Of a DNA stretch of 64,000 nt, positions 17,773 through 26,534 are shown in pieces (positions within the stretch are counted from its first letter, which is position 1; each line of letters opens with the position of its first letter). The DNA is taken from assembly GCF_900110765.1 (NCBI RefSeq), contig NZ_FOEO01000027.1, forward strand, positions 1-64,000. Direction: 5' to 3'. Below the pieces are notes generated by a model that did not search any database, was not told the DNA's origin, and saw only the letters and a program-made list of their open reading frames with translations. This stretch comes from Pseudomonas sp. NFACC02. Lineage in GTDB: Bacteria; Pseudomonadota; Gammaproteobacteria; Pseudomonadales; Pseudomonadaceae. A program made the translations under genes and the position numbers.

Positions 17773-19830
17773 ATGCCTTCTTCCCACATTGCCTCAAGCG
17801 CTCCGCAGGCCCGCAAGGGCGACGGCGCAGACCCGTATGCCTGGCTCCAGAATCGCGACGCCGACGAGGTGCTCGATTACCTCAAGGCCGAAAACGAGTA
17901 CCAAGAGCGTCAGCTTGCCGATCAGCAAGCGCTGCGCGAAACCCTGTTTCAGGAGATCAAGGGTCGCATCCTGGAAACGGATCTGTCGCTGCCCTCGCCC
18001 TGGGGTCCCTACCTGTATTACACCCGCACCACCGAGGGCGACGAATACGCCCGCCACTATCGCTGCCCACGCCCCGCTGACGATTCAAACACGGTCGATG
18101 AAAGCGCTGAAGAGCTGCTGCTGGACCCCAATGTGCTGGCCAACGGCGGTTTCTTTTCCCTTGGCGCGTTCAGCATCAGCCCTGACCATCAACGTCTGGC
18201 ATACAGCCTCGACACCAGCGGTGAAGAGGTCTATCAACTCTACGTCAAAGAGCTGAGCAGCGGCGATGTCACTGCCCTGCCCTTCGACGATTGCGACGGC
18301 AGCATGACCTGGGCCAACGACAGCCAGACGCTGTTCTTCGGCGAACTGGACGACACCCACCGTCCGCACAAACTGTACCGCCATACCCTGGGCAGCGACG
18401 GCGCCGACCTGGTGTTCAACGAGCCGGATGGACGTTTCTTCCTGCACTGCTACCGCACCAGCTCCGAGCGGCAACTGGTGTTGGCCCTCGACAGCAAGAC
18501 GACCGGCGAATCCTGGGTGCTGGATGCGAGCAAGCCGGAACAGGCGTTTGTCTGCATGGCGCCGCGCAGTGAGGGCCATGAGTACTCCGTGGACCACGGG
18601 CTGGTCGACGGCACCTGGAGCTGGCTGATCCGCAGCAACCAGGCCGGTATCAACTTCGCGCTGTTTCATGCGCCGGAAAAAACCAGCGGCGTCCCCGAGC
18701 GCAAGGACTGGCGGACGCTGATTCCGCACAGCGAGTCGGTGATGCTCGACGGCTTCAGCCTCAATGCCAACGGCCTGACCTTGAGTTTGCGTGAAGGTGG
18801 CCTGCCCATCGTCGAAGTTCATCCACAAGGCCTCCCGGCGTATCGCGTGCAACTGCCGGATGCGGCCTACAACCTGTATGTGCAGGACACGCTTGAATTC
18901 GACAGCGACAAGATTCGTCTGCGATACCAGTCGCTGAACCGCCCGCCGCAAGTGCGTCAGCTGACCCTGGCCACCGGTGAGCAAGTGGTGCTCAAGGAGA
19001 CCCCCGTACTGGGCGAGTTCGATGCCGATGCCTACGTCAGCCAGCGTCTTTGGGCGACCGCCGCCGATGGCACCCAGGTGCCGATCAGCCTGGTGGTCAA
19101 GCGCGAGCTGGTCGGTCAACCCGTGCCGCTGTACCTCTACGGCTACGGTGCTTATGGCGAGAGTCTGGACCCGTGGTTCTCTCACGCCCGACTGAGTCTG
19201 CTGAACCGGGGCGTTGCCTTCGCCATCGCCCATGTGCGCGGCGGAGGCGAACTCGGCGAAGCCTGGTACCTCAACGGCAAGCAGGCACACAAACCGAACA
19301 CCTTCAGCGACTTCATCGCCTGCGCCGAGCACCTGATTGCGCAAAACCTCACCTCGGCGGACCAATTGGTGATCAGCGGCGGGAGCGCCGGCGGTTTGTT
19401 GATCGGCGCCGTGATCAATCAGCGTCCTGATCTGTTCAAGGCGGCCATCGCCGAAGTGCCGTTCGTCGATGTGCTGAACACCATGCTCGACCCTGACCTG
19501 CCACTGACGGTGACGGAATACGACGAATGGGGAAATCCGCAGGATCCGGAAGTCTATGCTCGCATCAAGGCCTATGCCCCGTATGAGAACGTCAGCGCTC
19601 AAGCCTACCCGGCGATGCTGGTAATTGCCGGGTACAACGACAGCCGCGTGCAGTATTGGGAAGCGGCTAAATGGGTGGCAAAATTGCGCGACACCAAAAC
19701 CGATGACAACCTGCTGCTGCTCAAGACCGAACTGGGTGCCGGGCACGGCGGGATGAGCGGCCGTTATCAGGGTTTGCGTGACGTAGCGCTCGAATACGGT
19801 TTTATCTTCAAGGTATTGCAACTGGCGTAA
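17773..19830 (+). CDS. ptrB: Oligopeptidase B-type S9A serine peptidase
   Basis: A 685-residue prolyl-oligopeptidase family enzyme, matching the length of oligopeptidase B, which cuts short peptides after Arg/Lys. The first 400 residues form the beta-propeller lid. The catalytic domain carries Ser in ISGGSAGGLLIG, Asp in IAGYNDSRVQYW and His in GAGHGGMSGR. AHVRGGGELGEAWY is the usual oxyanion/substrate segment. No signal peptide is evident, so a cytoplasmic location is expected. The ATG at 17773 begins the MPSSHIASSAPQARK opening, preceded by TGAGAGAG; 40 upstream in-frame codons look noncoding. Confidence 0.92.
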   Translation: MPSSHIASSAPQARKGDGADPYAWLQNRDADEVLDYLKAENEYQERQLADQQALRETLFQEIKGRILETDLSLPSPWGPYLYYTRTTEGDEYARHYRCPRPADDSNTVDESAEELLLDPNVLANGGFFSLGAFSISPDHQRLAYSLDTSGEEVYQLYVKELSSGDVTALPFDDCDGSMTWANDSQTLFFGELDDTHRPHKLYRHTLGSDGADLVFNEPDGRFFLHCYRTSSERQLVLALDSKTTGESWVLDASKPEQAFVCMAPRSEGHEYSVDHGLVDGTWSWLIRSNQAGINFALFHAPEKTSGVPERKDWRTLIPHSESVMLDGFSLNANGLTLSLREGGLPIVEVHPQGLPAYRVQLPDAAYNLYVQDTLEFDSDKIRLRYQSLNRPPQVRQLTLATGEQVVLKETPVLGEFDADAYVSQRLWATAADGTQVPISLVVKRELVGQPVPLYLYGYGAYGESLDPWFSHARLSLLNRGVAFAIAHVRGGGELGEAWYLNGKQAHKPNTFSDFIACAEHLIAQNLTSADQLVISGGSAGGLLIGAVINQRPDLFKAAIAEVPFVDVLNTMLDPDLPLTVTEYDEWGNPQDPEVYARIKAYAPYENVSAQAYPAMLVIAGYNDSRVQYWEAAKWVAKLRDTKTDDNLLLLKTELGAGHGGMSGRYQGLRDVALEYGFIFKVLQLA

Positions 19831-19948
19831 GGAACTCCCTCATCGCCATGGGTCATATCAGACGTTTCCTGGACGATATGCGGTCCGGGAACGTTTTATA
19901 CGTCAGCTGTTTCAGTCTCCACCCTCCACGACTCAACAAGAACATCAC

Positions 19949-20422
19949 ATGCCGACACCGTCATCCCTGAACAACGAGATCCGCGAGATGCTGATGGACT
20001 GCGGTCTGTTCCTCGCCCTGACACCCGCCGACTTTTCCGCGGCAGCCGGTTACTTCAGCATCAGTAGCATCGAGAAGGGCCAGCCGATCTTTAACGAAGG
20101 CGACGCCGGCACCTTCATGTGCATCATCCATTCGGGAACCGTGTCGGTGCAGAAGCTCAATGGCGACGGCAAACAGGTCGAAACGGCGATCTTGCGCAGC
20201 GGTCGGGCATTCGGCGAAATGGCGGTGCTGGACGGAGAACGGCGTTCGGCAACCTGCATCGCGGCCTCGCCCTGCTACCTGTTGAACCTGGGCAAGGACT
20301 CACTGGACAAGATGCTCAACGAGGCGCCGAAAGTAGCGGCCAAGATCATCCGCGCGATTGCGGTCGCGATGTCCAGACGCCTGCGGATGATGGACGGACA
20401 GGTGCTGGCGCAGCAGGAATAG
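19949..20422 (+). CDS. Cyclic nucleotide-binding domain protein
   Basis: A 157-residue protein consisting almost only of a CRP-type cNMP-binding domain: IFNEGDAGTFMCIIHSGTVSV, then GRAFGEMAVLDGERRSATCIA, which contains the phosphate-binding cassette. There is no C-terminal helix-turn-helix, so it is probably not a DNA-binding regulator by itself. Whether it binds cAMP or another nucleotide is not known. It is monocistronic and convergent with the small secreted proline-rich protein, 28 bases away. Confidence 0.85.
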   Translation: MPTPSSLNNEIREMLMDCGLFLALTPADFSAAAGYFSISSIEKGQPIFNEGDAGTFMCIIHSGTVSVQKLNGDGKQVETAILRSGRAFGEMAVLDGERRSATCIAASPCYLLNLGKDSLDKMLNEAPKVAAKIIRAIAVAMSRRLRMMDGQVLAQQE

Positions 20423-20450
20423 GTCATCCCACTGTCGGTGGGCGCCTGAA

Positions 20451-20738
20451 TCAAGGACTGGGCTTGGCGGGCGGCGGCAACCCCGGCAACGGCTCATCCT
20501 CTTTTGGCGGCCCGGGTTGCGGGATCTTTGGCAGTAACGGCGGATTACCCTGTCCTCCCGCGCGCGGCACGCTTGGCGGGGTGACTTGTGGATAAGGCGT
20601 CGGGGTGGCTGTTCCCGGCGAACCGGACGTCGCGGCGATCGGCTCGGGGGTATTCAGGACAGGTTGCAGATTCTCGGCAAACACCGGTGATGCACCGAGC
20701 ATCATCAGGGCAATCGCCGCTAGAATGGACCGCTTCAT
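20451..20738 (-). CDS. Small secreted proline-rich protein
   Basis: A 95-residue protein with a clear signal peptide (MKRSILAAIALMMLGASPVFA, cleavage after AFA/ENL expected), followed by a mature part made mostly of Pro, Gly, Thr and Ser with short PP and PPP runs and no other domain. TGGAGG lies eight bases before the ATG at 20738, so the much longer in-frame reading upstream, which crosses the start of the divergent gene, is rejected. A periplasmic or outer-membrane-facing role is likely; the family is not recognised. Confidence 0.75.
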   Translation of the reverse strand: MKRSILAAIALMMLGASPVFAENLQPVLNTPEPIAATSGSPGTATPTPYPQVTPPSVPRAGGQGNPPLLPKIPQPGPPKEDEPLPGLPPPAKPSP

Positions 20739-20849
20739 CGTTGGCCTCCACTGCCAATCTTCTGCTGTGACGCTCAGGCTACTCCTGCACGGCGCTTCGT
20801 GCGCTGAGAAATTGATGCGCACACCTCCAGGCTTTCTACCGGATTCTCC

Positions 20850-21536
20850 ATGAAACGTTTTGTTCTGCTCGATACCACCCCGATCCCCGACAACGGCGGC
20901 GCCCTGTGTCTGTTCGAATACGGCGACGACTTCGTGATCAAGATTCAGGGCGGCGACGGCGGCCAGTTGATGAATACGCGCATGCACGGCTCCGAAGACG
21001 CGCTGGCTGAGATCCCTTGCAAAAAGGTCGCCTCACGGCTGAACCCTCGCGTATTGATCGGCGGTCTCGGAATGGGCTTCACCCTCGCCTCGGCACTCAA
21101 GCATCTGGGCAAGAACGGTGAAGTGGTCGTGGCCGAACTGGTGCCCGGCGTGGTCGAATGGAATCGTGGCGCGCTGGGTGAGAAATCGGGCAATCCGCTG
21201 CGGGACCCACGCGCCAAGGTTGTCATCCAGGACGTCGCGCAGGTGCTGAAAAGCGAATCTCAAGGGTTCGACGCCATCATGCTCGACGTCGACAACGGCC
21301 CTGAAGGCCTGACGCAAAAAGCCAACAGTTGGCTCTACTCCGCCGGGGGGCTGGCGGCCTGCGCTCAAGCCTTGCGCCCCAAAGGTGTATTGGCGGTGTG
21401 GTCGGCCAGCGCCGACGCAGCGTTCAGCGACAAACTGCGCAAAGCCGGATTCAAGGCCGAAGAGGTCAAGGTCTACGCGCACGGAAACAAGGGGACACGG
21501 CATACGATCTGGATTGCTGAAAAAGTCAAAGCCTGA
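20850..21536 (+). CDS. Spermidine-synthase-like methyltransferase-fold protein
   Basis: A 228-residue Rossmann-fold protein of the SpeE-like group. RVLIGGLGMGFTLASAL is the nucleotide-binding glycine loop, ELVPGVVEWN the acidic strand, and IMLDVDNGPEGL the segment corresponding to the catalytic region. It lacks the full N-terminal beta domain of true spermidine synthases, so polyamine synthesis is not assured. It is divergent from the small secreted protein and followed, 60 bases on, by the HNH protein. Confidence 0.8.
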   Translation: MKRFVLLDTTPIPDNGGALCLFEYGDDFVIKIQGGDGGQLMNTRMHGSEDALAEIPCKKVASRLNPRVLIGGLGMGFTLASALKHLGKNGEVVVAELVPGVVEWNRGALGEKSGNPLRDPRAKVVIQDVAQVLKSESQGFDAIMLDVDNGPEGLTQKANSWLYSAGGLAACAQALRPKGVLAVWSASADAAFSDKLRKAGFKAEEVKVYAHGNKGTRHTIWIAEKVKA

Positions 21537-21595
21537 CAGCGGATCAAAGCGCTAAACTCGCCCCATTGCCAACCGGACACGAAACAGGTGACACC

Positions 21596-21967
21596 ATGAG
21601 CTCGGGAACCCCGACCAACACTTCCAAGCTGGACCGCATCCTGGCCGATGCCCAGCGTGACCGCGAAATGGGTTATCGCGACAAGGCGCTGCGCATGTAC
21701 CCGCACGTCTGCGGCCGCTGCGCCCGCGAGTTTTCCGGCAAGCGCCTGAGCGAACTGACCGTGCATCACCGCGACCATAACCACGACAACAACCCGCAGG
21801 ACGGCTCCAACTGGGAGCTGCTGTGCCTTTACTGCCACGACAACGAACACTCGCGCTACACGGATCAGCAATACTTCTCCGACAGCTCGACCAGCAGCCC
21901 GAAGACCGCAAAGGCCACGCACAACCCGTTCGCGGCGCTGGCCGGCCTTATGAAAAAAGACGAATAA
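21596..21967 (+). CDS. yajD: YajD-type HNH nuclease-family protein
   Basis: A 123-residue protein with a Cys pair CGRCAREF, the HNH core LTVHHRDHNHDNNPQDGSNWELLC, and a second pair ending CLYCHDNEH, a zinc-supported HNH fold as in E. coli YajD. A nuclease role is predicted but its target is unknown. The start at 21596 is preceded by AGGTGACACC; the in-frame ATG ten codons earlier is less favoured. A short REP cassette begins four bases after the stop. Confidence 0.88.
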   Translation: MSSGTPTNTSKLDRILADAQRDREMGYRDKALRMYPHVCGRCAREFSGKRLSELTVHHRDHNHDNNPQDGSNWELLCLYCHDNEHSRYTDQQYFSDSSTSSPKTAKATHNPFAALAGLMKKDE

Positions 21968-21971
21968 GCCT

Positions 21972-22059
21972 GTAGGAGCGCGCTTGCCCGCGATGCGTTC
22001 GTTCAGCCGACAGATCCTTACCGCCTGATCCGGACAATCGCGGGCGAGCGCGCTCCTAC
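21972..22059. repeat. Short REP cassette
   Basis: Inverted arms GTAGGAGCGCGCTTGCCCGC and GCGGGCGAGCGCGCTCCTAC enclose about 42 bases between yajD and the tRNA/rRNA methyltransferase gene, both on the plus strand. Confidence 0.9.
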
Positions 22060-22121
22060 ACGTTCGCTGAGCCCCACCTTCCCGTATAATCCCGCGCTTT
22101 CTCTGAAGAGCACTCTCTGCC

Positions 22122-22610
22122 GTGGCCAACAAACGCTATGCCTGCATCGGCTTGTACAACCCCAAATCTCCGGAAAACGTCGGTTCGGTGATGCGTGCGG
22201 CGGGCTGTTATGGCGTGGCGTCGGTGTTCTACACCGGCAAACGCTACGAGCGGGCGCGGGACTTCGTCACCGATACCAAGAAGATCCATCAGGACATCCC
22301 GCTGATCGGCATCGACGACTTGAAAAAGATCATTCCGCTGGGCTGCGTGCCCGTGGCCATTGAACTGGTCGACGGTGCCCGCCCGCTGCCGGAATACACC
22401 CACCCCGACCGCGCGATTTATATCTTCGGCCCGGAAGACGGCTCGCTCGACAAGGAGATCCGGGACTGGTGCGAAGACGTGGTGTACATCCCCACCACAG
22501 GGTGCATGAACCTTGCCGCCACCGTGAACGTGGTGCTTTACGACCGCATGGCCAAGGGCAATAACACCCGCTCCGGCCCGCAGTTCGGTCGTGAAACCGA
22601 TCGCACCTGA
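22122..22610 (+). CDS. TrmH-family RNA 2'-O-methyltransferase (SpoU-like)
   Basis: A 162-residue SPOUT methyltransferase of the short TrmH/TrmL-like type. Motif 1 is YNPKSPENVGSVMRAA, motif 2 IYIFGPEDGSLDKEI, and motif 3 VYIPTTGCMNLAATVNVVLYDR; together these form the knotted SAM site. The start is GTG at 22122, giving MANKRYACIGL, with GAAGAG upstream; the next ATG would remove the first strand. The substrate nucleotide is not deducible. Confidence 0.88.
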   Translation: MANKRYACIGLYNPKSPENVGSVMRAAGCYGVASVFYTGKRYERARDFVTDTKKIHQDIPLIGIDDLKKIIPLGCVPVAIELVDGARPLPEYTHPDRAIYIFGPEDGSLDKEIRDWCEDVVYIPTTGCMNLAATVNVVLYDRMAKGNNTRSGPQFGRETDRT

Positions 22611-22695
22611 TCGAACCGTCACGACAAACGCATTGAACAGTTTGCGCGCCCGGCAGTCAGCTCTAGGGTCCCTACCTTTTCATGGAGAACGCATC

Positions 22696-23067
22696 ATGAG
22701 CGATACCCCGATCATCAAACGCGTCGAACGAACCGTGCGCGATTATCCAGAACAGAACGTGCAGGGCTGGGAGCGAATCGGCTCGCTGGCAGGTGGCGTA
22801 CTGATGATGGGCAAGGGCCTGCGCCGGGGCGGTATCTTCGGCCTGGTGCAACTGGCGATTGGCGGCGCGGTGCTGGCTCGCGGCATCACCGGTCATTGCT
22901 CGGCCAAGGCGCTGCTGGAAAAAAGCCGCAGCGAGATGGACATTGCCCGTTCCCGTATTGAAGAAGCCGGTGCTGAATTGAGCAAGCTCAAAACCAAGGC
23001 TGAAGTGGCGGCTGAAGAAGCGGTCGTCACCACCATCGATGCGGTGAAAGGGCCAAAGGGCGTCTAA
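22696..23067 (+). CDS. DUF2892-type small membrane protein
   Basis: A 123-residue protein. QGWERIGSLAGGVLMMGKGLRRGGIFGLVQLAIGGAVLARGITGHC forms two short hydrophobic helices typical of DUF2892 (YgaP-like) domains. A charged coiled-coil-like tail follows (KALLEKSRSEMDIARSRIEEAGAELSKLK). Function is unknown. TGGAG nine bases before the ATG at 22696 decides the start. It is about 85 bases downstream of the methyltransferase and convergent with ycgN. Confidence 0.8.
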   Translation: MSDTPIIKRVERTVRDYPEQNVQGWERIGSLAGGVLMMGKGLRRGGIFGLVQLAIGGAVLARGITGHCSAKALLEKSRSEMDIARSRIEEAGAELSKLKTKAEVAAEEAVVTTIDAVKGPKGV

Positions 23068-23235
23068 GCGAAGCCAGGCGTACGTGGCCGCTTCAACGCG
23101 CTGGAAAACCAGATCACGGTGGCAGCGAATTCATTCGCGAGACGTCTATACGGCCGGCAAATGCGCGCAGGCTTGAGGACGTTTTGCGGATGAATCCGCT
23201 TCAGCAGAGTGAGCGCCCGTCGAGACGCTGGCACG

Positions 23236-23685
23236 TCAGCCTGCGCGGAAGATCAGATAATCTTCCCAGTCGTCCTCAGCGACATTCTTTTCGCTGAGCA
23301 TGCGTCCCGATTGAGAAATGCGTTCCTTGTGGACCTGGTCACGGTTGCCGCAGACCAGATGATGCCAGAGCGGCAGATCCTTCCCTTCACTGACCAGACG
23401 GTAGCCACACGTTGGCGGCAGCCACTTGAACTCATCCGCCTGCCCCGGCGTGAGCTGAATGCAATCGGGTACCTGAGCGCGCCGATTCGGATAATCGCTG
23501 CATTGGCAGGTATTGAGGTCCAGTAACTTGCAGGCGATGCGCGTGTAGTACACGCTGCCGTCGTCCTCGTCCTCCAGTTTCTGCAGACAGCACAGGCCGC
23601 AACCGTCGCACAGCGATTCCCACTCGACCGAATCGAGTTGATCGAGGGTTTTACGCATCCAGAACGGTTCGACTTTGGCGGCCAT
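23236..23685 (-). CDS. YcgN-family cysteine cluster protein (UPF0260)
   Basis: A 149-residue cytoplasmic protein with the family cysteine pattern LCDGCGLCCLQK, then CKLLDLNTCQCSDYPNRRAQVPDC, and later cysteines in PPTCGYR and HLVCG. The cluster suggests metal or Fe-S binding of the CxxCxxxCC type. The biochemical role has not been established. It is a single gene near the YcgL/RNase D group, as in other pseudomonads. Confidence 0.92.
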   Translation of the reverse strand: MAAKVEPFWMRKTLDQLDSVEWESLCDGCGLCCLQKLEDEDDGSVYYTRIACKLLDLNTCQCSDYPNRRAQVPDCIQLTPGQADEFKWLPPTCGYRLVSEGKDLPLWHHLVCGNRDQVHKERISQSGRMLSEKNVAEDDWEDYLIFRAG

Positions 23686-23908
23686 GGTTTCGAGGAATCG
23701 GTATAGGGTGATGAAAAGGTCGCCAGTCTAGTGGCACATCGTAGCTGGGCCAAGCGCTGGCGACTGTCGGTAAGCGGTGTGCCGTCGCCACTGAAGAAAT
23801 CACTGAAAGGAATCCCGGTCTGCAGAACGCCGCCAGCAACCGTGATTGAACGGTCCCGGTGGAAGTGAGTTGGCTCACTCCCACAGGGGTACGCACAGCC
23901 TTCGGGAC

Positions 23909-24841
23909 TCAATACCCCTTCGCGAAATCCACTTCCCCGCGCAGCGCTTCACCGGCGGCGTAGGCTTTCAGGTTCTCGACGAACAACTGCGTCATGGCCC
24001 GTGGCGAGGTCGGTGCAGAACTGTGACCGGTCAGCAACAACCCCCAGGCCGTCCAGAACGGATGACGCTGCGGCAGGGGCTCCTGGCGGCAGACGTCAAT
24101 CACGGCGCCCGCCAGATGCCCCTCCTTCAAGGCCTGGACCAGATCGGCATCCACCACCGCCACGCCGCGCCCGACGTTGATGAACAGCGCCGACGGTTTG
24201 AATTGAGCGAACAGCTTCGCGTCGTAGACGTCGTGAGTCTGAGCGGTGTTCGGCAGCAGATTGATGACGAAATCGACCTCGCCCACCAGACGCGGCAAAT
24301 CTTCGAGACTGCCGACTTCAATGAACGGCGCTTGCGTGCGCGCACTGGACGCAACGCCATACAGCTCGACGCCGAATGGCAGCAGAAACTCGGCGACGCG
24401 GACCCCGATGTCGCCGGTGCCGACGATCAGTGCTTTACGACCGGCAAGGCTTTGACCCGCCCGATCATCCCATTTGCGCTCGACCTGACTTACCAGCCGC
24501 GCCAGCACTTCACGTTCATGCACGAGCATGTAGGCCAGCACGAATTCAGCCATGACCTGACCGAAAATCCCGACCGCGCGGGTCAGCCGGTAATTACGGT
24601 TCAGCCCCGGCGCCAGCAACGGTGTAATGCCAGCCCAGGTCGATTGCAGCCATTGCGGCGTATGCCCCTGGCGCAGCAGGTTGGCGAGCAGATCGGGCTG
24701 GCCCAGCCAGATCGAGGTCTGCGCCGCCATTTTTGACAGTTCGGCGGAGTTGCCGCTGCTCAGTACTTCGATGTCGGGAGCGGCCTTGCGAAGTAACTCG
24801 GTGTAGATAGCGTAATCGTGTTCGGCGATCAGAACGCGCAT
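23909..24841 (-). CDS. D-2-hydroxyacid dehydrogenase (GhrA-like)
   Basis: A 310-residue NAD(P)-dependent dehydrogenase acting on 2-hydroxy or 2-keto acids such as glyoxylate and hydroxypyruvate. The dinucleotide loop is ALIVGTGDIGVRVAEFL. The NVGRGVAVVDADLVQAL block, the acidic residue in VIDVCRQEPLP and the terminal catalytic His in LLLTGHSSAPT follow in the usual order. Start 24841 gives MRVLIAEHDY, and the 18 in-frame codons upstream are not family-like. Substrate preference cannot be read off. Confidence 0.9.
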   Translation of the reverse strand: MRVLIAEHDYAIYTELLRKAAPDIEVLSSGNSAELSKMAAQTSIWLGQPDLLANLLRQGHTPQWLQSTWAGITPLLAPGLNRNYRLTRAVGIFGQVMAEFVLAYMLVHEREVLARLVSQVERKWDDRAGQSLAGRKALIVGTGDIGVRVAEFLLPFGVELYGVASSARTQAPFIEVGSLEDLPRLVGEVDFVINLLPNTAQTHDVYDAKLFAQFKPSALFINVGRGVAVVDADLVQALKEGHLAGAVIDVCRQEPLPQRHPFWTAWGLLLTGHSSAPTSPRAMTQLFVENLKAYAAGEALRGEVDFAKGY

Positions 24842-24976
24842 GGATTCAAAACTCAGAAAAGCAGGACATGCGACCGCAAGGCCTCTGCCGCCCACCGCTT
24901 TCAGAAAAGCCGGGGCAAGCAGATGCGAACAGCGGTCCGGTAAACCCCCGTGATGGATGACGGGGTCGAAAGTCGG

Positions 24977-25270
24977 TCAGACCGGGTCGTTGCGGCGCAG
25001 CAACTCGTCGGGCAGATGCTCGATGTACTCGTCTTCGGCCGGTGGCATCTGCAAGTGATACCCCTGCTTCTCAAGATTCTCCAGCACCGTGTGAATGTCT
25101 TCGCGGGCCAGCGTGCGCTCAGGCGTCAGGACCAGGTCAAACGCATGCTGCGGCTTACCGAATGCACTGAGCAGTTCGACCGGGACGCGTTCGAGCGCAT
25201 CGCTCTTGAGCACATAGAGGTACATTTCGTTCTTGCGAGGACTGCGGTAGATCGAGCAAATACGTTTCAA
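24977..25270 (-). CDS. ycgL: YcgL domain-containing protein
   Basis: A 97-residue protein fully matching the YcgL family (KRICSIYRSPRKNEMYLYVL at the start, HLQMPPAEDEYIEHLP near the end), of unknown function. The start is TTG at 25268-25270, overlapping the RNase D stop as TTGA; no ATG offers the conserved beginning. Translational coupling to rnd suggests a joint role in RNA metabolism, which is an inference. Confidence 0.92.
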   Translation of the reverse strand: MKRICSIYRSPRKNEMYLYVLKSDALERVPVELLSAFGKPQHAFDLVLTPERTLAREDIHTVLENLEKQGYHLQMPPAEDEYIEHLPDELLRRNDPV

Positions 25271-26400
25271 GGCTGTTCTCCGGCGTTGGCCAGGCTGTCG
25301 AGCAGCATCTGACCCATCAACTCGCGGCGCCAGCCACGCAGCGAGTCGGGCAGTTTATAGGGACCGTCTGGGAACCCGGTCTTGAGCAGGGCTTCGAGCG
25401 TCTTCTTGCGCAGCATCAGCTCCGGCGCCATGTCCAGGCGTTCGGCTTGCTGCTGGCCAATGGCGCGCAGGCGCTTCAATACAGTGGAGGCTTCGATCGG
25501 CAGCGGCTCCGGCAACGCAGGAGGCCACGCATCCGGCGACACGCTGCCGGCTTTCTTGATCAGGTCGAGCAGAAACTCGCCGTCCTGACGCACGGTCTTG
25601 GGGTGCATGTCTTCGATTTTCGCCAGTGCGGCGAGGTTATCCGGCTGGGTCTTGGCCAGCGGCCACAGCGAATGCTCACGCAATACCCGGTTGCGCGGCT
25701 GATTGCGTAAACGGGCCTGCTGCTCACGCCAGGCGCACAGCTCACGCAGCACGTTCAACTGCGCGCGTGACAGCTTCCACGCCAGTTTAGCCTCGCGATA
25801 CACCTCGTACGGGTCGGTTTCCCGACGCAGGTTGGCAACCAGTTCGGCCCCGTCTTCCAGCACCCAGGCGTACTTTTCGTCGGACAGGCGCGGACGTAGC
25901 AGGCTGTAGACCTCCGCCAGGTGCACGGCGTCTTCGGCGGCGTAGCTGATCTGCGTCTCGGACAGCGGTCGTTGCAGCCAGTCGGAACGGGTCTCGCCCT
26001 TGGGCAACTCGATGTTCAACACTTCCTGCACCAGACGCGAATAACCCATCGAGAACCCGAGGTTCAGGTAGGCAGCGGCCAATTGGGTGTCGAACAGCGG
26101 CGCAGGCAGGCTGCCGGTCAGGCGCAGCAAGACTTCGAGGTCTTCACTGCAAGCGTGAACCACTTTGATAACGTCGGTGTTTTCCAGCAGCGCAGCCAGC
26201 GGTTTCCAGTCATTGATCAGCAGAGGATCGATCAGGTAGGCGCTCGAGCCATCACCGATCTGCAAAAGCGCGGCGATGGGATAGAAGGTGTCGACCCGCA
26301 TGAATTCGGTGTCGAGCGCAACGAACGGCAGCGTCTGCCAGTGTGCGCAATGTTGGGCGAGGCTGTCGTCGTCGCGAATCCAGTGAATATCGATGGCCAC
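25267..26400 (-). CDS. rnd: Ribonuclease D
   Basis: A 377-residue 3'-5' exoribonuclease for tRNA 3' processing. The DEDD exonuclease motifs are FVALDTEFMRVDTFYP, then VVHACSEDLEVLL, and SYAAEDAVHLAEVY near residue 150. An HRDC domain follows (LRELCAWREQQARLRNQPRNRVL). The initiation codon is GTG at 26398-26400. It is the first gene of a two-gene operon with ycgL. Confidence 0.96.
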   Translation of the reverse strand: MAIDIHWIRDDDSLAQHCAHWQTLPFVALDTEFMRVDTFYPIAALLQIGDGSSAYLIDPLLINDWKPLAALLENTDVIKVVHACSEDLEVLLRLTGSLPAPLFDTQLAAAYLNLGFSMGYSRLVQEVLNIELPKGETRSDWLQRPLSETQISYAAEDAVHLAEVYSLLRPRLSDEKYAWVLEDGAELVANLRRETDPYEVYREAKLAWKLSRAQLNVLRELCAWREQQARLRNQPRNRVLREHSLWPLAKTQPDNLAALAKIEDMHPKTVRQDGEFLLDLIKKAGSVSPDAWPPALPEPLPIEASTVLKRLRAIGQQQAERLDMAPELMLRKKTLEALLKTGFPDGPYKLPDSLRGWRRELMGQMLLDSLANAGEQP

Positions 26401-26534
26401 ACGGCTCTCCCCTTGAAGAATGGCGCGCAGTATATATCGCTATAAGCGTTTACCGGGCATCCGTCCTGCAAGTCTTGAACAACTTCATCTTGCGTGTTTA
26501 TCGGCAGGGCACTTTCAGACGACCGCCCATCGGA

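Noticed and set aside
23229..23245. Possible RpoN (-24/-12) promoter, TGGCACGTCAGCCTGC
   Set aside because: The GG and GC elements are 11 rather than 10 bases apart, and the site lies at a gene 3' end.
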